DNA of 64,000 nucleotides, from assembly GCA_001556025.1 (NCBI GenBank), contig LSIB01000008.1, forward strand, positions 1 through 64,000, read 5' to 3'. This document shows positions 26,842 to 34,821 of this stretch, in pieces. How positions within the stretch are numbered: the first letter of the stretch is position 1; every line of letters starts with the position of its first letter. The translations under genes were made by a program, and so were the position numbers. This DNA is from Rhizobiales bacterium CCH3-A5 (lineage in GTDB: Bacteria; Pseudomonadota; Alphaproteobacteria; Rhizobiales; Beijerinckiaceae). Below the pieces are notes generated by a model. It did not search any database. It was not told the origin of the DNA and saw only the letters and a list, made by a program, of their open reading frames with translations.

Positions 26842-27585
26842 ATGTCCGATCCGCTGATCCTGATCCCCGCGCGCATGACGGCGACGCGCCTGCCCGGCAA
26901 GCCGCTTGCCGACATCCATGGCGAGGCGATGATCGTGCATGTCTGGCGGCGCGCGATCGAGGCCGGCATCGGCCCGGTCGCGGTGGCGACGGACGAGCCT
27001 GCGATCGTCGCCGCGATCGAGGCCGTCGGCGGTCGCGCCGTGCTGACCCGCGCCGATCACCCCTCCGGCTCCGACCGTATTAAGGAGGCCGCCGACCTGC
27101 TCGACCCCGACGGTCGCCACGACGTCATCGTCAATGTCCAGGGCGATTTGCCGACCATCGATCCGCGCGTCATCGCGGCCTCGGTCGGCCCGCTCTCGGA
27201 CCGCGCCGTCGATATCGTTACGCTCGCCGCCATCATCACCCGCGACGAGGAGAAGACCGAGCCGAGCGTGGTCAAGGCGATAGGTAGCGAGATTTCGCCC
27301 GGCCGCATGCGCGCGCTCTACTTCACCCGCGCGACCGCGCCCTCGGGCGACGGACCGCTCTTTCACCATATCGGGCTCTACGCCTATCGCCGCCGCGCGC
27401 TCGACCGTTTCGTGGCGCTCCCGCCCTCAGCCCTGGAGAAACGCGAGCGGCTCGAGCAGTTGCGCGCCGTCGAGGACGGCATGCGCATCGACATCATCGT
27501 GGTCGACGACGTGCCGCTCGGCGTCGACACGCCTCATGATCTGGAGCGCGCCCGCGCGGTCCTCAAATCCCGCGCCCAAGCCTGA
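26842..27585 (+). CDS. kdsB: 3-deoxy-manno-octulosonate cytidylyltransferase
   Basis: KdsB activates Kdo with CTP to CMP-Kdo for the lipopolysaccharide core. The 247-residue product has the nucleotide-binding [51 protein letters not shown] and [17 protein letters not shown], all in the expected order. It is full length. It precedes pheA by nine bases, so the two are likely one transcript from the promoter at 26759-26786. Confidence 0.97.
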   Translation: MSDPLILIPARMTATRLPGKPLADIHGEAMIVHVWRRAIEAGIGPVAVATDEPAIVAAIEAVGGRAVLTRADHPSGSDRIKEAADLLDPDGRHDVIVNVQGDLPTIDPRVIAASVGPLSDRAVDIVTLAAIITRDEEKTEPSVVKAIGSEISPGRMRALYFTRATAPSGDGPLFHHIGLYAYRRRALDRFVALPPSALEKRERLEQLRAVEDGMRIDIIVVDDVPLGVDTPHDLERARAVLKSRAQA

Positions 27586-27594
27586 GTTCTGTCG

Positions 27595-28464
27595 ATGTCC
27601 GAGTCCAAGACTTCCATGATCGTGTCCTATCAGGGTGAGCCCGGCGCCTTCTCCTCGCAGGCCGCGCTCGCTGTCTTCCCCGATTGCGAACTCCTGCCCT
27701 GCGCCACCTTCGAGGATGCGCTGGCAGCCGTCAGCGACGGCACCGCGCGCTATGGCATGATCCCGATCGACAACTCGATCGCCGGCCGCGTCGCCGACAT
27801 CCACCATCTGCTGCCGCGCTCGGGCCTGCACATCGTCGGCGAGCACTTTTTGCCGATCCGCTTCCACCTGATGGCGCTGAAGGGCGCGACGCTGGCGACG
27901 CTGAAGACGGTGCAGAGCCACATCCACGCGCTCGGCCAGTGCCGCAAGATCATCCGCAAGCTCGGCCTCAAGGCCGAGGTCGCGGCCGACACGGCGGGTT
28001 CGGCCCGGCAGGTCTCGCAATCGGGCGATCTCACGCGCGGCGCGATCGCGCCCCATATCGCGGCCGAGGTCTACGGGCTCGACATCCTGATGGAGGATAT
28101 CGAGGACGAGAAGCACAACACCACGCGCTTCGTCATCCTGTCGAAATATCCGGAGTTCGCCCGCGCCGGCACGGCCCGCACGGTGACGACGCTGATCTTC
28201 CAGGTCCGCAACATCCCGGCCGCGCTCTACAAGGCGATGGGCGGCTTCGCCACCAACGGCGTCAACATGACCAAGCTCGAGAGCTACATGGTCGACGGCC
28301 ATTTCTCGGCGACGATGTTCTACGCCGATGTCGAGGGCCATCCCGACGACCCGGCGCTCAGGCGCGCGCTCGACGAACTGGCCTTCTTTTCCAAGGAGAT
28401 GAAGATCCTGGGCGTCTATCCAGCGCATGCGTTCCGGGAAACGTTCGCCGAGCCGGGGGAGTAA
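27595..28464 (+). CDS. pheA: Prephenate dehydratase
   Basis: Converts prephenate to phenylpyruvate in phenylalanine synthesis. The 289-residue protein starts VSYQGEPGAFSSQAA, the catalytic-domain signature, and has the TTRFVIL motif with the essential Thr-Arg-Phe. A C-terminal ACT domain (TLIFQVRNIPAALYKAMGGFATNGVNMTKLESYM) allows feedback inhibition by phenylalanine. No chorismate mutase domain is fused. The kdsB-pheA neighbourhood is common in Alphaproteobacteria. A short hairpin between its end and the convergent nudC could end both transcripts. Confidence 0.97.
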   Translation: MSESKTSMIVSYQGEPGAFSSQAALAVFPDCELLPCATFEDALAAVSDGTARYGMIPIDNSIAGRVADIHHLLPRSGLHIVGEHFLPIRFHLMALKGATLATLKTVQSHIHALGQCRKIIRKLGLKAEVAADTAGSARQVSQSGDLTRGAIAPHIAAEVYGLDILMEDIEDEKHNTTRFVILSKYPEFARAGTARTVTTLIFQVRNIPAALYKAMGGFATNGVNMTKLESYMVDGHFSATMFYADVEGHPDDPALRRALDELAFFSKEMKILGVYPAHAFRETFAEPGE

Positions 28465-28472
28465 AGCGTCTT

Positions 28473-28495
28473 CCTTCTCTCCCGAGGGGAGAAGG
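28473..28495. terminator. Candidate bidirectional hairpin between pheA and nudC
   Basis: CCTTCTC (28473-28479) pairs with GAGAAGG (28489-28495), and inside it CCC pairs with GGG around a tight loop. It lies in the 43-base gap between convergent genes, the place for a shared terminator. There is no long T-run. Confidence 0.4.
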
Positions 28496-28507
28496 GGAGC
28501 TGCGTCT

Positions 28508-29464
28508 CTACGCCTCTTCCCCATCCACCGCCCACGCCTTCAGCAGCGTATTGGCGATCGCCATGTGCGGCGGGCAGAACAGATTGTCCGGGTGCTCGCC
28601 CTTCAGCATCTGCAGCGCTTCGGTGCGCGAGAACCAGCGTCCGGCCTCCAGCTCGGTCTCGTCGAGCACGATGTCGTCGTTCAGCGCCTGCGCGATGCAG
28701 CCGATCATCAGCGAGCCGGGAAACGGCCAGGGTTGCGAGGCGATGTAGCGCACCGTCCCGGTGCGCAAGCCCGCTTCCTCCCAGGTCTCGCGGCGCACCG
28801 CATCCTCGAAGGTCTCGCCCGGCTCGACGAAGCCGGCGATGCAGGAATACATGCCCGGCGCGAAGCGCGACTGGCGCGCCAGCAGGCAGTTCTCGCCGCG
28901 TGTCGCCAGCATGATCACCACTGGGTCGGTGCGCGGAAAATGCTGCGCGCCGCAGGCGGTGCATTCCCGCTTCCAGCCGGAGGCGCCGGACTGGCTCGGC
29001 GCGCCACAGCTTGCGCAGAAGCGGTGGCGGGCATGCCAGTCGAGCAGCGCCTTGCCTTCGCCGAGCGGCCCGAGCTCGTCCTTGGGCACGAGCTTCTTCA
29101 GCGCGACCGAACGCAGATCGGTCAGCATCAGCTCCGGCCGCTCGCGCAGAAGATCGACGAGTCCTTTGTCGATCAGCCGGGCGAAGCGCGGCGCGCCGCC
29201 AGGCGCGAGCCCGAGAAAGGCCTCGTCGAGGCCGGAGCCGAGCAGTTGAGCCTCCGCATGGCTGAACCAGACCGTCTGCATCTCGTCGTCGAGGCGCTTG
29301 AGCACCGGCGTCTCGCCGGCGACCACGGTCAGCCGCGTGTCCGAGCGGTGCCGCAGCGCCTCGATGGCGTCGGGCTTGTCGCGCAGATCGGCGCGGCGGT
29401 CGAGGGTGCTGGTGGCGAAGCCGGTCTGGGCGGAACGTTCGCGGCGGATGGAGGCGTCATTCAT
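28508..29464 (-). CDS. nudC: NAD(+) diphosphatase / NAD-decapping Nudix hydrolase
   Basis: NudC cleaves NADH (and NAD caps on RNA) to NMN and AMP. The 318-residue product has a four-cysteine zinc site (FCASCGAP ... RECTACGAQHFPRTDPVVIML). The Nudix box is GFVEPGETFEDAVRRETWEEAGL, and SQPWPFPGSLMIG is the NADH-pyrophosphatase-specific motif. Everything expected is present. It is transcribed convergently with pheA and is followed at its upstream side by the valine-degradation operon on the same strand, 56 bases away. Confidence 0.96.
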   Translation of the reverse strand: MNDASIRRERSAQTGFATSTLDRRADLRDKPDAIEALRHRSDTRLTVVAGETPVLKRLDDEMQTVWFSHAEAQLLGSGLDEAFLGLAPGGAPRFARLIDKGLVDLLRERPELMLTDLRSVALKKLVPKDELGPLGEGKALLDWHARHRFCASCGAPSQSGASGWKRECTACGAQHFPRTDPVVIMLATRGENCLLARQSRFAPGMYSCIAGFVEPGETFEDAVRRETWEEAGLRTGTVRYIASQPWPFPGSLMIGCIAQALNDDIVLDETELEAGRWFSRTEALQMLKGEHPDNLFCPPHMAIANTLLKAWAVDGEEA

Positions 29465-29520
29465 GCCCCTGTCCTAGCGCCTCTCCGCTGGCCCCGGCAA
29501 GCCGGTCTCAGGCCGGTAGC

Positions 29521-30408
29521 CTAGGCAGGATCGCGCCCTCGCAGCAGATGGATGATCGCGGAGAAATCCGCCCCGCCTTCGCCCCAGGCATTGTGGATGC
29601 CGTAGAGCTGTGCCGCGGCGGCCCCGAGCGGCGTCGCCGCGCCCGCTCCCTGCGCCGCCTCCTGCGCGAGCTTCAAATCCTTCAGCATCAGCGCCGAGGC
29701 GAAGCCGGCCTTGTACTCGTTGTTGGCCGGCGAGGTCGGCACGGGGCCGGGCACCGGGCAATAGGTCGTCAGCGACCAGCATTGGCCCGACGAGGTCGAG
29801 GCGACGTCGAACAGCGCCTGATGCGACAAGCCGAGCTTCTCAGCCAGCACGAAGGCCTCCGAAACGCCGATCATCGAGATGCCTAGGATCATGTTGTTGC
29901 AGATTTTGGCGGCCTGGCCGTTGCCCGCCGCGCCCGCATGCACGATCCGCCGGCCCATTTTCGCCAAAACCGGCTCGCCCAGCGCGAAGGCTTCCTCCGC
30001 GCCGCCGACCATGAAGGTCAGCGTCGCCCCTTTCGCGCCGCCGACGCCGCCCGAGACCGGCGCATCGAGCGAGAGGCAGCCGCGGTCGGCGGCGAGCGCA
30101 TGCGCCTTGCGGGCGCTCTCGACGTCGATGGTCGAGGAATCGATCAGCAGCGCGCCTTGTTTCACGGAAGGCAGGATGTCGGCCCAGACCGAGAGCACAT
30201 GCTTGCCCGCCGGCAGCATGGTGACGACGATCTCGGCCTCCGCGACGGCTTCGGCGGCGGAGCCCGCGATGCCGACGCCAAGCTCGGCGGCCGCGTCCTT
30301 CGACGCCTGCGACAGGTCGAAGGCGCGCACCTGGTGGCCCGCCTTGACGAGATTGCCGGCCATGGGCCCGCCCATATTGCCGAGGCCGATGAAGGCGATG
30401 GTGGTCAT
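29521..30408 (-). CDS. mmsB: 3-hydroxyisobutyrate dehydrogenase
   Basis: Oxidises 3-hydroxyisobutyrate to methylmalonate semialdehyde in valine breakdown. The 295-residue protein opens with IAFIGLGNMGGPMAGNLVKAG, an NAD-binding beta-hydroxyacid dehydrogenase motif. It has DAPVSGGVGGAKGATLTFMVGG (substrate loop) and GNGQAAKICNNMILG with the catalytic lysine. The location 13 bases after an acyl-CoA dehydrogenase and downstream of mmsA fixes the substrate more firmly than sequence alone. Confidence 0.95.
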   Translation of the reverse strand: MTTIAFIGLGNMGGPMAGNLVKAGHQVRAFDLSQASKDAAAELGVGIAGSAAEAVAEAEIVVTMLPAGKHVLSVWADILPSVKQGALLIDSSTIDVESARKAHALAADRGCLSLDAPVSGGVGGAKGATLTFMVGGAEEAFALGEPVLAKMGRRIVHAGAAGNGQAAKICNNMILGISMIGVSEAFVLAEKLGLSHQALFDVASTSSGQCWSLTTYCPVPGPVPTSPANNEYKAGFASALMLKDLKLAQEAAQGAGAATPLGAAAAQLYGIHNAWGEGGADFSAIIHLLRGRDPA

Positions 30409-30421
30409 GGTCGATGTCTCC

Positions 30422-31576
30422 TCAATTCCCCTTCGCCCGGCCGACGAGACCGCGCGCCACGATCATCCGCATCACCTCGTTGGTCCCCTCCAGGATCTGG
30501 TGGACGCGCAGGTCGCGGACGATCTTCTCGATGCCGTAATCGGCGAGATAGCCGTAGCCGCCATGGATCTGCAGCGCCTGGTTGGCAACCTCGAAACCTG
30601 CGTCGGTGGCGACCCGCTTGGCCATGGCGCAGAGTTTGGTCGCGTCGGGGGCCTTGGCGTCGAGCGCCGAGGCTGCCCGCCACAGAAACGTCCGCGCCAT
30701 CTCAAGCTCCGTCGCCATGTCGGCGAGCTTGAACTGAAGCGCCTGGAAATCGGCGATGCGCGAGCCGAAGGCCTTGCGCTCCTGCGCATAGGCCAGCGCC
30801 TTGTCGAGCGCGCCCTGCGCGCCGCCGAGCGAGCAGGCCCCGATATTGAGCCGGCCGCCATCGAGACCCGCCATGGCGATCTTGAAGCCGATGCCCTCCG
30901 GCCCGATCCGGTTGGCGACGGGCACGCGGCAGTTCTCGAAGATCACGGCGCGCGTCGGCTGGGCGTTCCAGCCCATCTTCTTCTCGTTGGCTCCGAAGGA
31001 GAGGCCGGGCGTGTCCATTTCGACGATAATTGTGGAGATGCCGGACGGCCCGGCCTCGCCCGTGCGCACCATCACGACATAGATGTCGGCGACGCCCGCG
31101 CCGGAGATGAACTGCTTCTGGCCGTCCAGCACATAATGGCCGCCGTCGAGAACGGCCTTCGTCTTGAGTGCGGCGGCGTCCGAGCCCGCTCCCGGCTCGG
31201 TCAGGCAATAGCTCGCCAGATGCTCCATGCTGCTCAGCTTCGGCAGGAAGCGCCGGCGCTGCGCCTCGTCGCCATAGCGGTCGATCATCCAGGCGCACAT
31301 GTTGTGGATCGAGATATAAGCCGCGACCGTCGGGCAGCCGGTCGAGAGCGCCTCGAAGATCAGCGCCGCATCGAGCCGCGAAAGCCCCGAGCCGCCGACA
31401 TCCTCATTGATGTAGATGCCGCCCATGCCGAGCGCGGCGGCCGCCCGCATCTCCTCGATCGGGAAATGCTTCTCCTCGTCCCAGCGGATGGCGTTGGGAG
31501 CGAGCCTGTCGGCGGCGAAACCGAGCGCCATCTCCTGGATGGCAAGCTGGTCTTCTGTGAGGGCGAAGGGGGTCAT
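30422..31576 (-). CDS. Acyl-CoA dehydrogenase, probably isobutyryl-CoA dehydrogenase
   Basis: FAD-dependent acyl-CoA dehydrogenase of 384 residues. It has [19 protein letters not shown] (FAD/substrate loop), [16 protein letters not shown], and the C-terminal [17 protein letters not shown] with the usual catalytic glutamate. [23 protein letters not shown] is also conserved. Placement between mmsA and mmsB suggests it makes methacrylyl-CoA from isobutyryl-CoA in valine degradation. The enoyl-CoA hydratase and 3-hydroxyisobutyryl-CoA hydrolase for the steps between are absent from the window. Its start is only seven bases after the toxin gene. Confidence 0.93.
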   Translation of the reverse strand: MTPFALTEDQLAIQEMALGFAADRLAPNAIRWDEEKHFPIEEMRAAAALGMGGIYINEDVGGSGLSRLDAALIFEALSTGCPTVAAYISIHNMCAWMIDRYGDEAQRRRFLPKLSSMEHLASYCLTEPGAGSDAAALKTKAVLDGGHYVLDGQKQFISGAGVADIYVVMVRTGEAGPSGISTIIVEMDTPGLSFGANEKKMGWNAQPTRAVIFENCRVPVANRIGPEGIGFKIAMAGLDGGRLNIGACSLGGAQGALDKALAYAQERKAFGSRIADFQALQFKLADMATELEMARTFLWRAASALDAKAPDATKLCAMAKRVATDAGFEVANQALQIHGGYGYLADYGIEKIVRDLRVHQILEGTNEVMRMIVARGLVGRAKGN

Positions 31577-31583
31577 GTTCGGC

Positions 31584-31991
31584 TCAAGGCTCGATCAGTT
31601 TCACAAGGCCGGCGTAGGGTGTTCCCGCGAGCTTTCGCCACAGCCGTGCGTCCGACGTAACCATCAGGTCTCTCTGGCGTTCGGCGAGGGCAAGAAAGAC
31701 GCAATCCGGCGTCGGATGCACAAGTTGCAGGGAAAGTTCGAAGGCGCGGTTCATCAGCGGTTTGGAGGGTTCAATGTCCGGCATCAGTTGCAGCGCCAGT
31801 TCGTAGCTTGTTCGGGCTTCGGCGGGGCTAAGGTGCTTGCGCCTGACCGAGCGGGTTAACGCGCTTGCGATTTCGATCTCGATGAGGTCCGGCGCTGACG
31901 CCAGATCGTACTGGGCGATAAACTGCGCGGTAGGGACGTTTCGCGGGCCGTCCACGACAAGATCGTACAGGACGCTCGTGTCGAGGATCAC
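31584..31991 (-). CDS. PIN-domain toxin (VapC/FitB type)
   Basis: A 135-residue PIN-domain ribonuclease toxin. The four acidic metal ligands are visible as Asp4 ([10 protein letters not shown]), Glu40 ([11 protein letters not shown]), Asp96 ([14 protein letters not shown]) and Asp114 ([10 protein letters not shown]). It should cleave RNA when its antitoxin is degraded. The start overlaps the antitoxin stop by four bases (ATGA), the classical TA arrangement. The pair is inserted between mmsA and the acyl-CoA dehydrogenase gene of a valine operon, in the same direction. Confidence 0.9.
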   Translation of the reverse strand: MILDTSVLYDLVVDGPRNVPTAQFIAQYDLASAPDLIEIEIASALTRSVRRKHLSPAEARTSYELALQLMPDIEPSKPLMNRAFELSLQLVHPTPDCVFLALAERQRDLMVTSDARLWRKLAGTPYAGLVKLIEP

Positions 31992-32233
31992 ACCTCCGCC
32001 TCGTCATCTCGAATGGCCCTTACGATCTCCTCGCCTGTAACACCGACTTTCGGCAGCTTGCCATTGCGGCGGGCCTCTTCGACGAGCGCGAGCCGCTCGG
32101 CGCCGGTCATCGACGTGCCTCTGCCCAATGCTTTGCTCGCCTCGTGTTGAAGCGAGGTGTTGTTGATCTTCGCTTTCAGTTTCAGCCGCTGCACGAGCGT
32201 GTCCTCAACATCGCGGATCAGCAGATTGCCCAT
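31988..32233 (-). CDS. Ribbon-helix-helix antitoxin (FitA/VapB type)
   Basis: An 81-residue antitoxin. The N-terminal NLLIRDVEDTLVQRLKLKAKINNTSLQHEASKAL matches the FitA-like Arc/MetJ ribbon-helix-helix domain (strand, helix, Asn-Thr-Ser turn, helix). The C-terminal half, with [27 protein letters not shown], would wrap the toxin's active site. I chose ATG 32233. The frame extends to a TTG at 32287, but that would run through a large palindrome and lacks a ribosome-binding site. The perfect inverted repeat immediately upstream is the likely binding site of the complex. Confidence 0.88.
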   Translation of the reverse strand: MGNLLIRDVEDTLVQRLKLKAKINNTSLQHEASKALGRGTSMTGAERLALVEEARRNGKLPKVGVTGEEIVRAIRDDEAEV

Positions 32234-32240
32234 CGTCGAG

Positions 32241-32274
32241 GCTCCAATGCTATCAGTTATGATAGCATTGGAGC
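32241..32274. promoter_or_regulatory. Perfect 15+15 bp palindrome, probable TA autoregulatory operator
   Basis: GCTCCAATGCTATCA (32241-32255) and TGATAGCATTGGAGC (32260-32274) are exact reverse complements around GTTA. The 34-base element lies seven bases before the antitoxin start and nine bases past the mmsA stop. Established FitAB-type complexes bind a long inverted repeat in their own promoter, so autoregulation is the natural reading. It could also form an RNA hairpin in read-through transcripts from mmsA. Confidence 0.75.
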
Positions 32275-32283
32275 GTCTCTTCC

Positions 32284-33780
32284 TCAACCCATCGTCGGGA
32301 TCACGAAACTCGCGCCGTCCTTGATGCCGCTGGGCCAGCGCGCCGTCACCGTCTTGGTCTTGGTGTAGAAGCGGATCGAATCCGGGCCGTGCTGGTTCAG
32401 GTCGCCGAAGACCGAGCGCTTCCAGCCGCCGAAGGTGTAATAGGCCAGCGGCACCGGGATCGGCACGTTGATGCCGACCATGCCGACCTGCACCTTGGAC
32501 GCGAAATCGCGCGCCGCGTCGCCGTCGCGGGTGAAGATCGCGGTGCCGTTGCCGTATTCGTGGTCGTTGGTCAGCTTCAGCGCCTCGTCGTAGGTGTCGG
32601 CGCGCAGCACGGAGAGGACGGGCCCGAAAATCTCCTCCTTGTAGATGCGCATGTCCTTGGTGACATTGTCGAACAGGCAGCCGCCGACATAGAATCCGTT
32701 CTCATAGCCCTGCATCCGGAAGTCGCGGCCGTCGACGACGAGCGATGCGCCCTCCTCGATACCGAGATCGACGTAAGATTTGATCTTCTCCATCGCGGCC
32801 TTGGTGACGACCGGGCCGTAATCGGCCGAGGCATCGGTCGAGGGGCCGATCTTCAGGCTCTCGACGCGGGGAATGAGGCGCTTGACGAGTTCGTCGGCGG
32901 TCGCCTTGCCGACAGGCACCGCGACCGAGATCGCCATGCAGCGCTCGCCGGCCGAGCCGTAGCCCGCGCCGATCAGCGCATCGACCGCCTGGTCCATGTC
33001 GGCGTCGGGCATGATCACCATGTGGTTCTTCGCGCCGCCGAAGCACTGCACGCGCTTTCCGGCCGCGCAGCCCCGCGCATAGATGTATTCGGCGATCGCG
33101 GTCGATCCGACGAAGCCGATCGCCTTGATGTCGGGATCGTCGAGAATGGCGTCGACCGCGACCTTGTCGCCGTTGACGACGTTCAGGATGCCGGGCGGCC
33201 CGCCGGCCTCGATGAAGAGTTCCGCCAGCCGCATCGGCACGCCGGGGTCGCGCTCCGAGGGCTTCAAGATGAAGGCGTTGCCGCAGGCGATGGCGGGGCC
33301 GAGCTTCCAGAGCGGGATCATCGCCGGGAAGTTGAACGGGGTGATGCCGGCGCAGACGCCGAGCGGCTGTCGCAGCGAGTAGATGTCGATGCCGGGCCCG
33401 GCGCCGTCGGTGAATTCGCCCTTCATCAGGTTGGGCACGCCGAGCGAGAACTCGACCACCTCGACGCCGCGCTGGATGTCGCCCTTGGCGTCGGGAATGG
33501 TCTTGCCGTGCTCGCGGGCCAGCAACTCGGCCAGTTCGTCGTTGTTCTGGGCGATCAGGTCGAGGAACTTCATCAGCACGCGGGCGCGGCGCTGCGGGTT
33601 GACCGCCGCCCATTTCGGCTGGGCCTCGGCCGCGTTCTCGACGGCGGCCCGGAGCTCCGCCGCCGAGGCGAGCGCGACCTTGCCGATGATCGATCCATCC
33701 ATGGGCTGGTAGATGTCGGCGCTGCGGCTGGACGTCCCCGCCACATGCTTGCCGCCGATGAAATGCCCGACCTGACGCAT
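32284..33780 (-). CDS. mmsA: CoA-acylating methylmalonate-semialdehyde dehydrogenase
   Basis: Aldehyde dehydrogenase of 498 residues that converts methylmalonate semialdehyde to propionyl-CoA. It starts VGHFIGGKHVAGTSSRSADIYQPMDGSIIGKVALAS, has GITPFNFPAMIPLWKLGPAIACGNAFILKPSERDP, and the catalytic cysteine in GSAGERCMAISVAV. These are the features that set MmsA apart from NAD-only aldehyde dehydrogenases. The start at 33780 has GGGAGGG upstream. It is divergent from a LysR gene that probably regulates it, and it heads the operon with the TA pair, acyl-CoA dehydrogenase and mmsB. Confidence 0.97.
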   Translation of the reverse strand: MRQVGHFIGGKHVAGTSSRSADIYQPMDGSIIGKVALASAAELRAAVENAAEAQPKWAAVNPQRRARVLMKFLDLIAQNNDELAELLAREHGKTIPDAKGDIQRGVEVVEFSLGVPNLMKGEFTDGAGPGIDIYSLRQPLGVCAGITPFNFPAMIPLWKLGPAIACGNAFILKPSERDPGVPMRLAELFIEAGGPPGILNVVNGDKVAVDAILDDPDIKAIGFVGSTAIAEYIYARGCAAGKRVQCFGGAKNHMVIMPDADMDQAVDALIGAGYGSAGERCMAISVAVPVGKATADELVKRLIPRVESLKIGPSTDASADYGPVVTKAAMEKIKSYVDLGIEEGASLVVDGRDFRMQGYENGFYVGGCLFDNVTKDMRIYKEEIFGPVLSVLRADTYDEALKLTNDHEYGNGTAIFTRDGDAARDFASKVQVGMVGINVPIPVPLAYYTFGGWKRSVFGDLNQHGPDSIRFYTKTKTVTARWPSGIKDGASFVIPTMG

Positions 33781-33794
33781 CGCGCCCTCCCTAC

Positions 33795-33834
33795 GAATGG
33801 TGGTGTCCGGTGATTGGATCCACCCCTACCATTC
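33795..33834. promoter_or_regulatory. Inverted repeat between mmsA and its divergent LysR gene
   Basis: GAATGGT (33795-33801) and ACCATTC (33828-33834) are exact complements 26 bases apart in the 125-base divergent promoter region. The spacing is consistent with dyad sites bound by LysR tetramers, but the arms are short. Confidence 0.35.
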
Positions 33835-33905
33835 TCGTTTGCGCACGGCTATAGCGACCATGGTTCGGGCGGTGTGCGGAAAATCGAATATCGGGGAGGG
33901 CGGCT

Positions 33906-34808
33906 TTGGAGAGGTTCGACTGGGACGATCTGCGCTTCTTCCTCGCCGTCGCGCGCTCGGGCCGGCTGACGGCGGCCGCGCGCCGGCTCGGCGCCGACCA
34001 CGCCACGGTCTCGCGCCGCATCACCTCGCTTGAGGAATCGCTCAAGGCCAAGCTCTTCGAGCGCCGGCCGCAGGGCTATACGCTGACAGCCCATGGCGAG
34101 CGCCTCCTGGCCAAGGCGGAAAGCATGGAAACCGAGGCGCTGGCGATCCAGAGCGATATCGGCGGAGCCGACATGGCGCTGGCCGGCACGGTCAGGATCG
34201 GCGCGCCAGACGGTTTCGGCACGGTCTTCCTCGCGCCCCGCCTCGCCAAGCTCTCGGCCGCCTATCCCGGCCTCGAACTCCAGCTCATCGCCATGCCGCG
34301 CCTGCTCTCGCTGTCGAAGCGCGAGGCCGATGTCGCGATCACGCTCGCCCCGCCCAAGGAGGGCAAGGTCGTGGCGCGAAAACTCTCCGATTACCGCCTC
34401 GGGCTCTACGCGACGCAGGGCTATCTCGATGCGATGCCGAGGGTGGAAAAGCCGGAGGACCTCTTCGCCCACCGTATCGTCGGCTATATCGACGACCTGA
34501 TCTTCACCCCGGAACTCGACTATCTAGACGAGGTCGCCAAGGGGCTGCGCGCGCAGGTCCAGAGTTCGAGCGTGCTGGCCCAGATGAACGCGGTGGTGGC
34601 CGGAGCCGGCATCGGCGTGATCCACCATTTCATGGCGCAGGGCGAGCCGCGGCTCGTGCCCGTGCTGCCCGACACGGTCTCGATCACGCGCTCCTTCTGG
34701 CTGCTCGTACATGCTGATCTCAAGGACGTCGCCCGTGTCCGCGCCATCGTCGATTTCATTGTCAGGGAGGCGAAGGCGAGCCGTGCGCTGCTGATGGGCG
34801 AGCCATAG
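33906..34808 (+). CDS. LysR family regulator (likely of the valine operon)
   Basis: LysR-type regulator, 300 residues. The N-terminal winged helix reads FDWDDLRFFLAVARSGRLTAAARRLGADHATVSRRITSLEESLKAKLFERRPQGYTLTAHG. The effector domain follows with VRIGAPDGFGTVFLAPRL. The start is a TTG at 33906 preceded by GGAGGG five bases away; no ATG nearby gives the full helix-turn-helix. It is divergent from mmsA, the usual layout for a regulator of its neighbour. The effector could be a branched-chain metabolite, by context only. Confidence 0.9.
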   Translation: MERFDWDDLRFFLAVARSGRLTAAARRLGADHATVSRRITSLEESLKAKLFERRPQGYTLTAHGERLLAKAESMETEALAIQSDIGGADMALAGTVRIGAPDGFGTVFLAPRLAKLSAAYPGLELQLIAMPRLLSLSKREADVAITLAPPKEGKVVARKLSDYRLGLYATQGYLDAMPRVEKPEDLFAHRIVGYIDDLIFTPELDYLDEVAKGLRAQVQSSSVLAQMNAVVAGAGIGVIHHFMAQGEPRLVPVLPDTVSITRSFWLLVHADLKDVARVRAIVDFIVREAKASRALLMGEP

Positions 34809-34821
34809 CGTCCGGGAGTCA

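Noticed and set aside
26653..27369. N-terminal extension of the cytochrome c frame across kdsB.
   Set aside because: The extension is antisense to kdsB; the anchor helix begins at ATG 26652.
32241..32274. The palindrome as a Rho-independent terminator for mmsA.
   Set aside because: The stem is not GC-rich at its tip and no T-run follows on the minus strand; position and symmetry fit a TA operator better.
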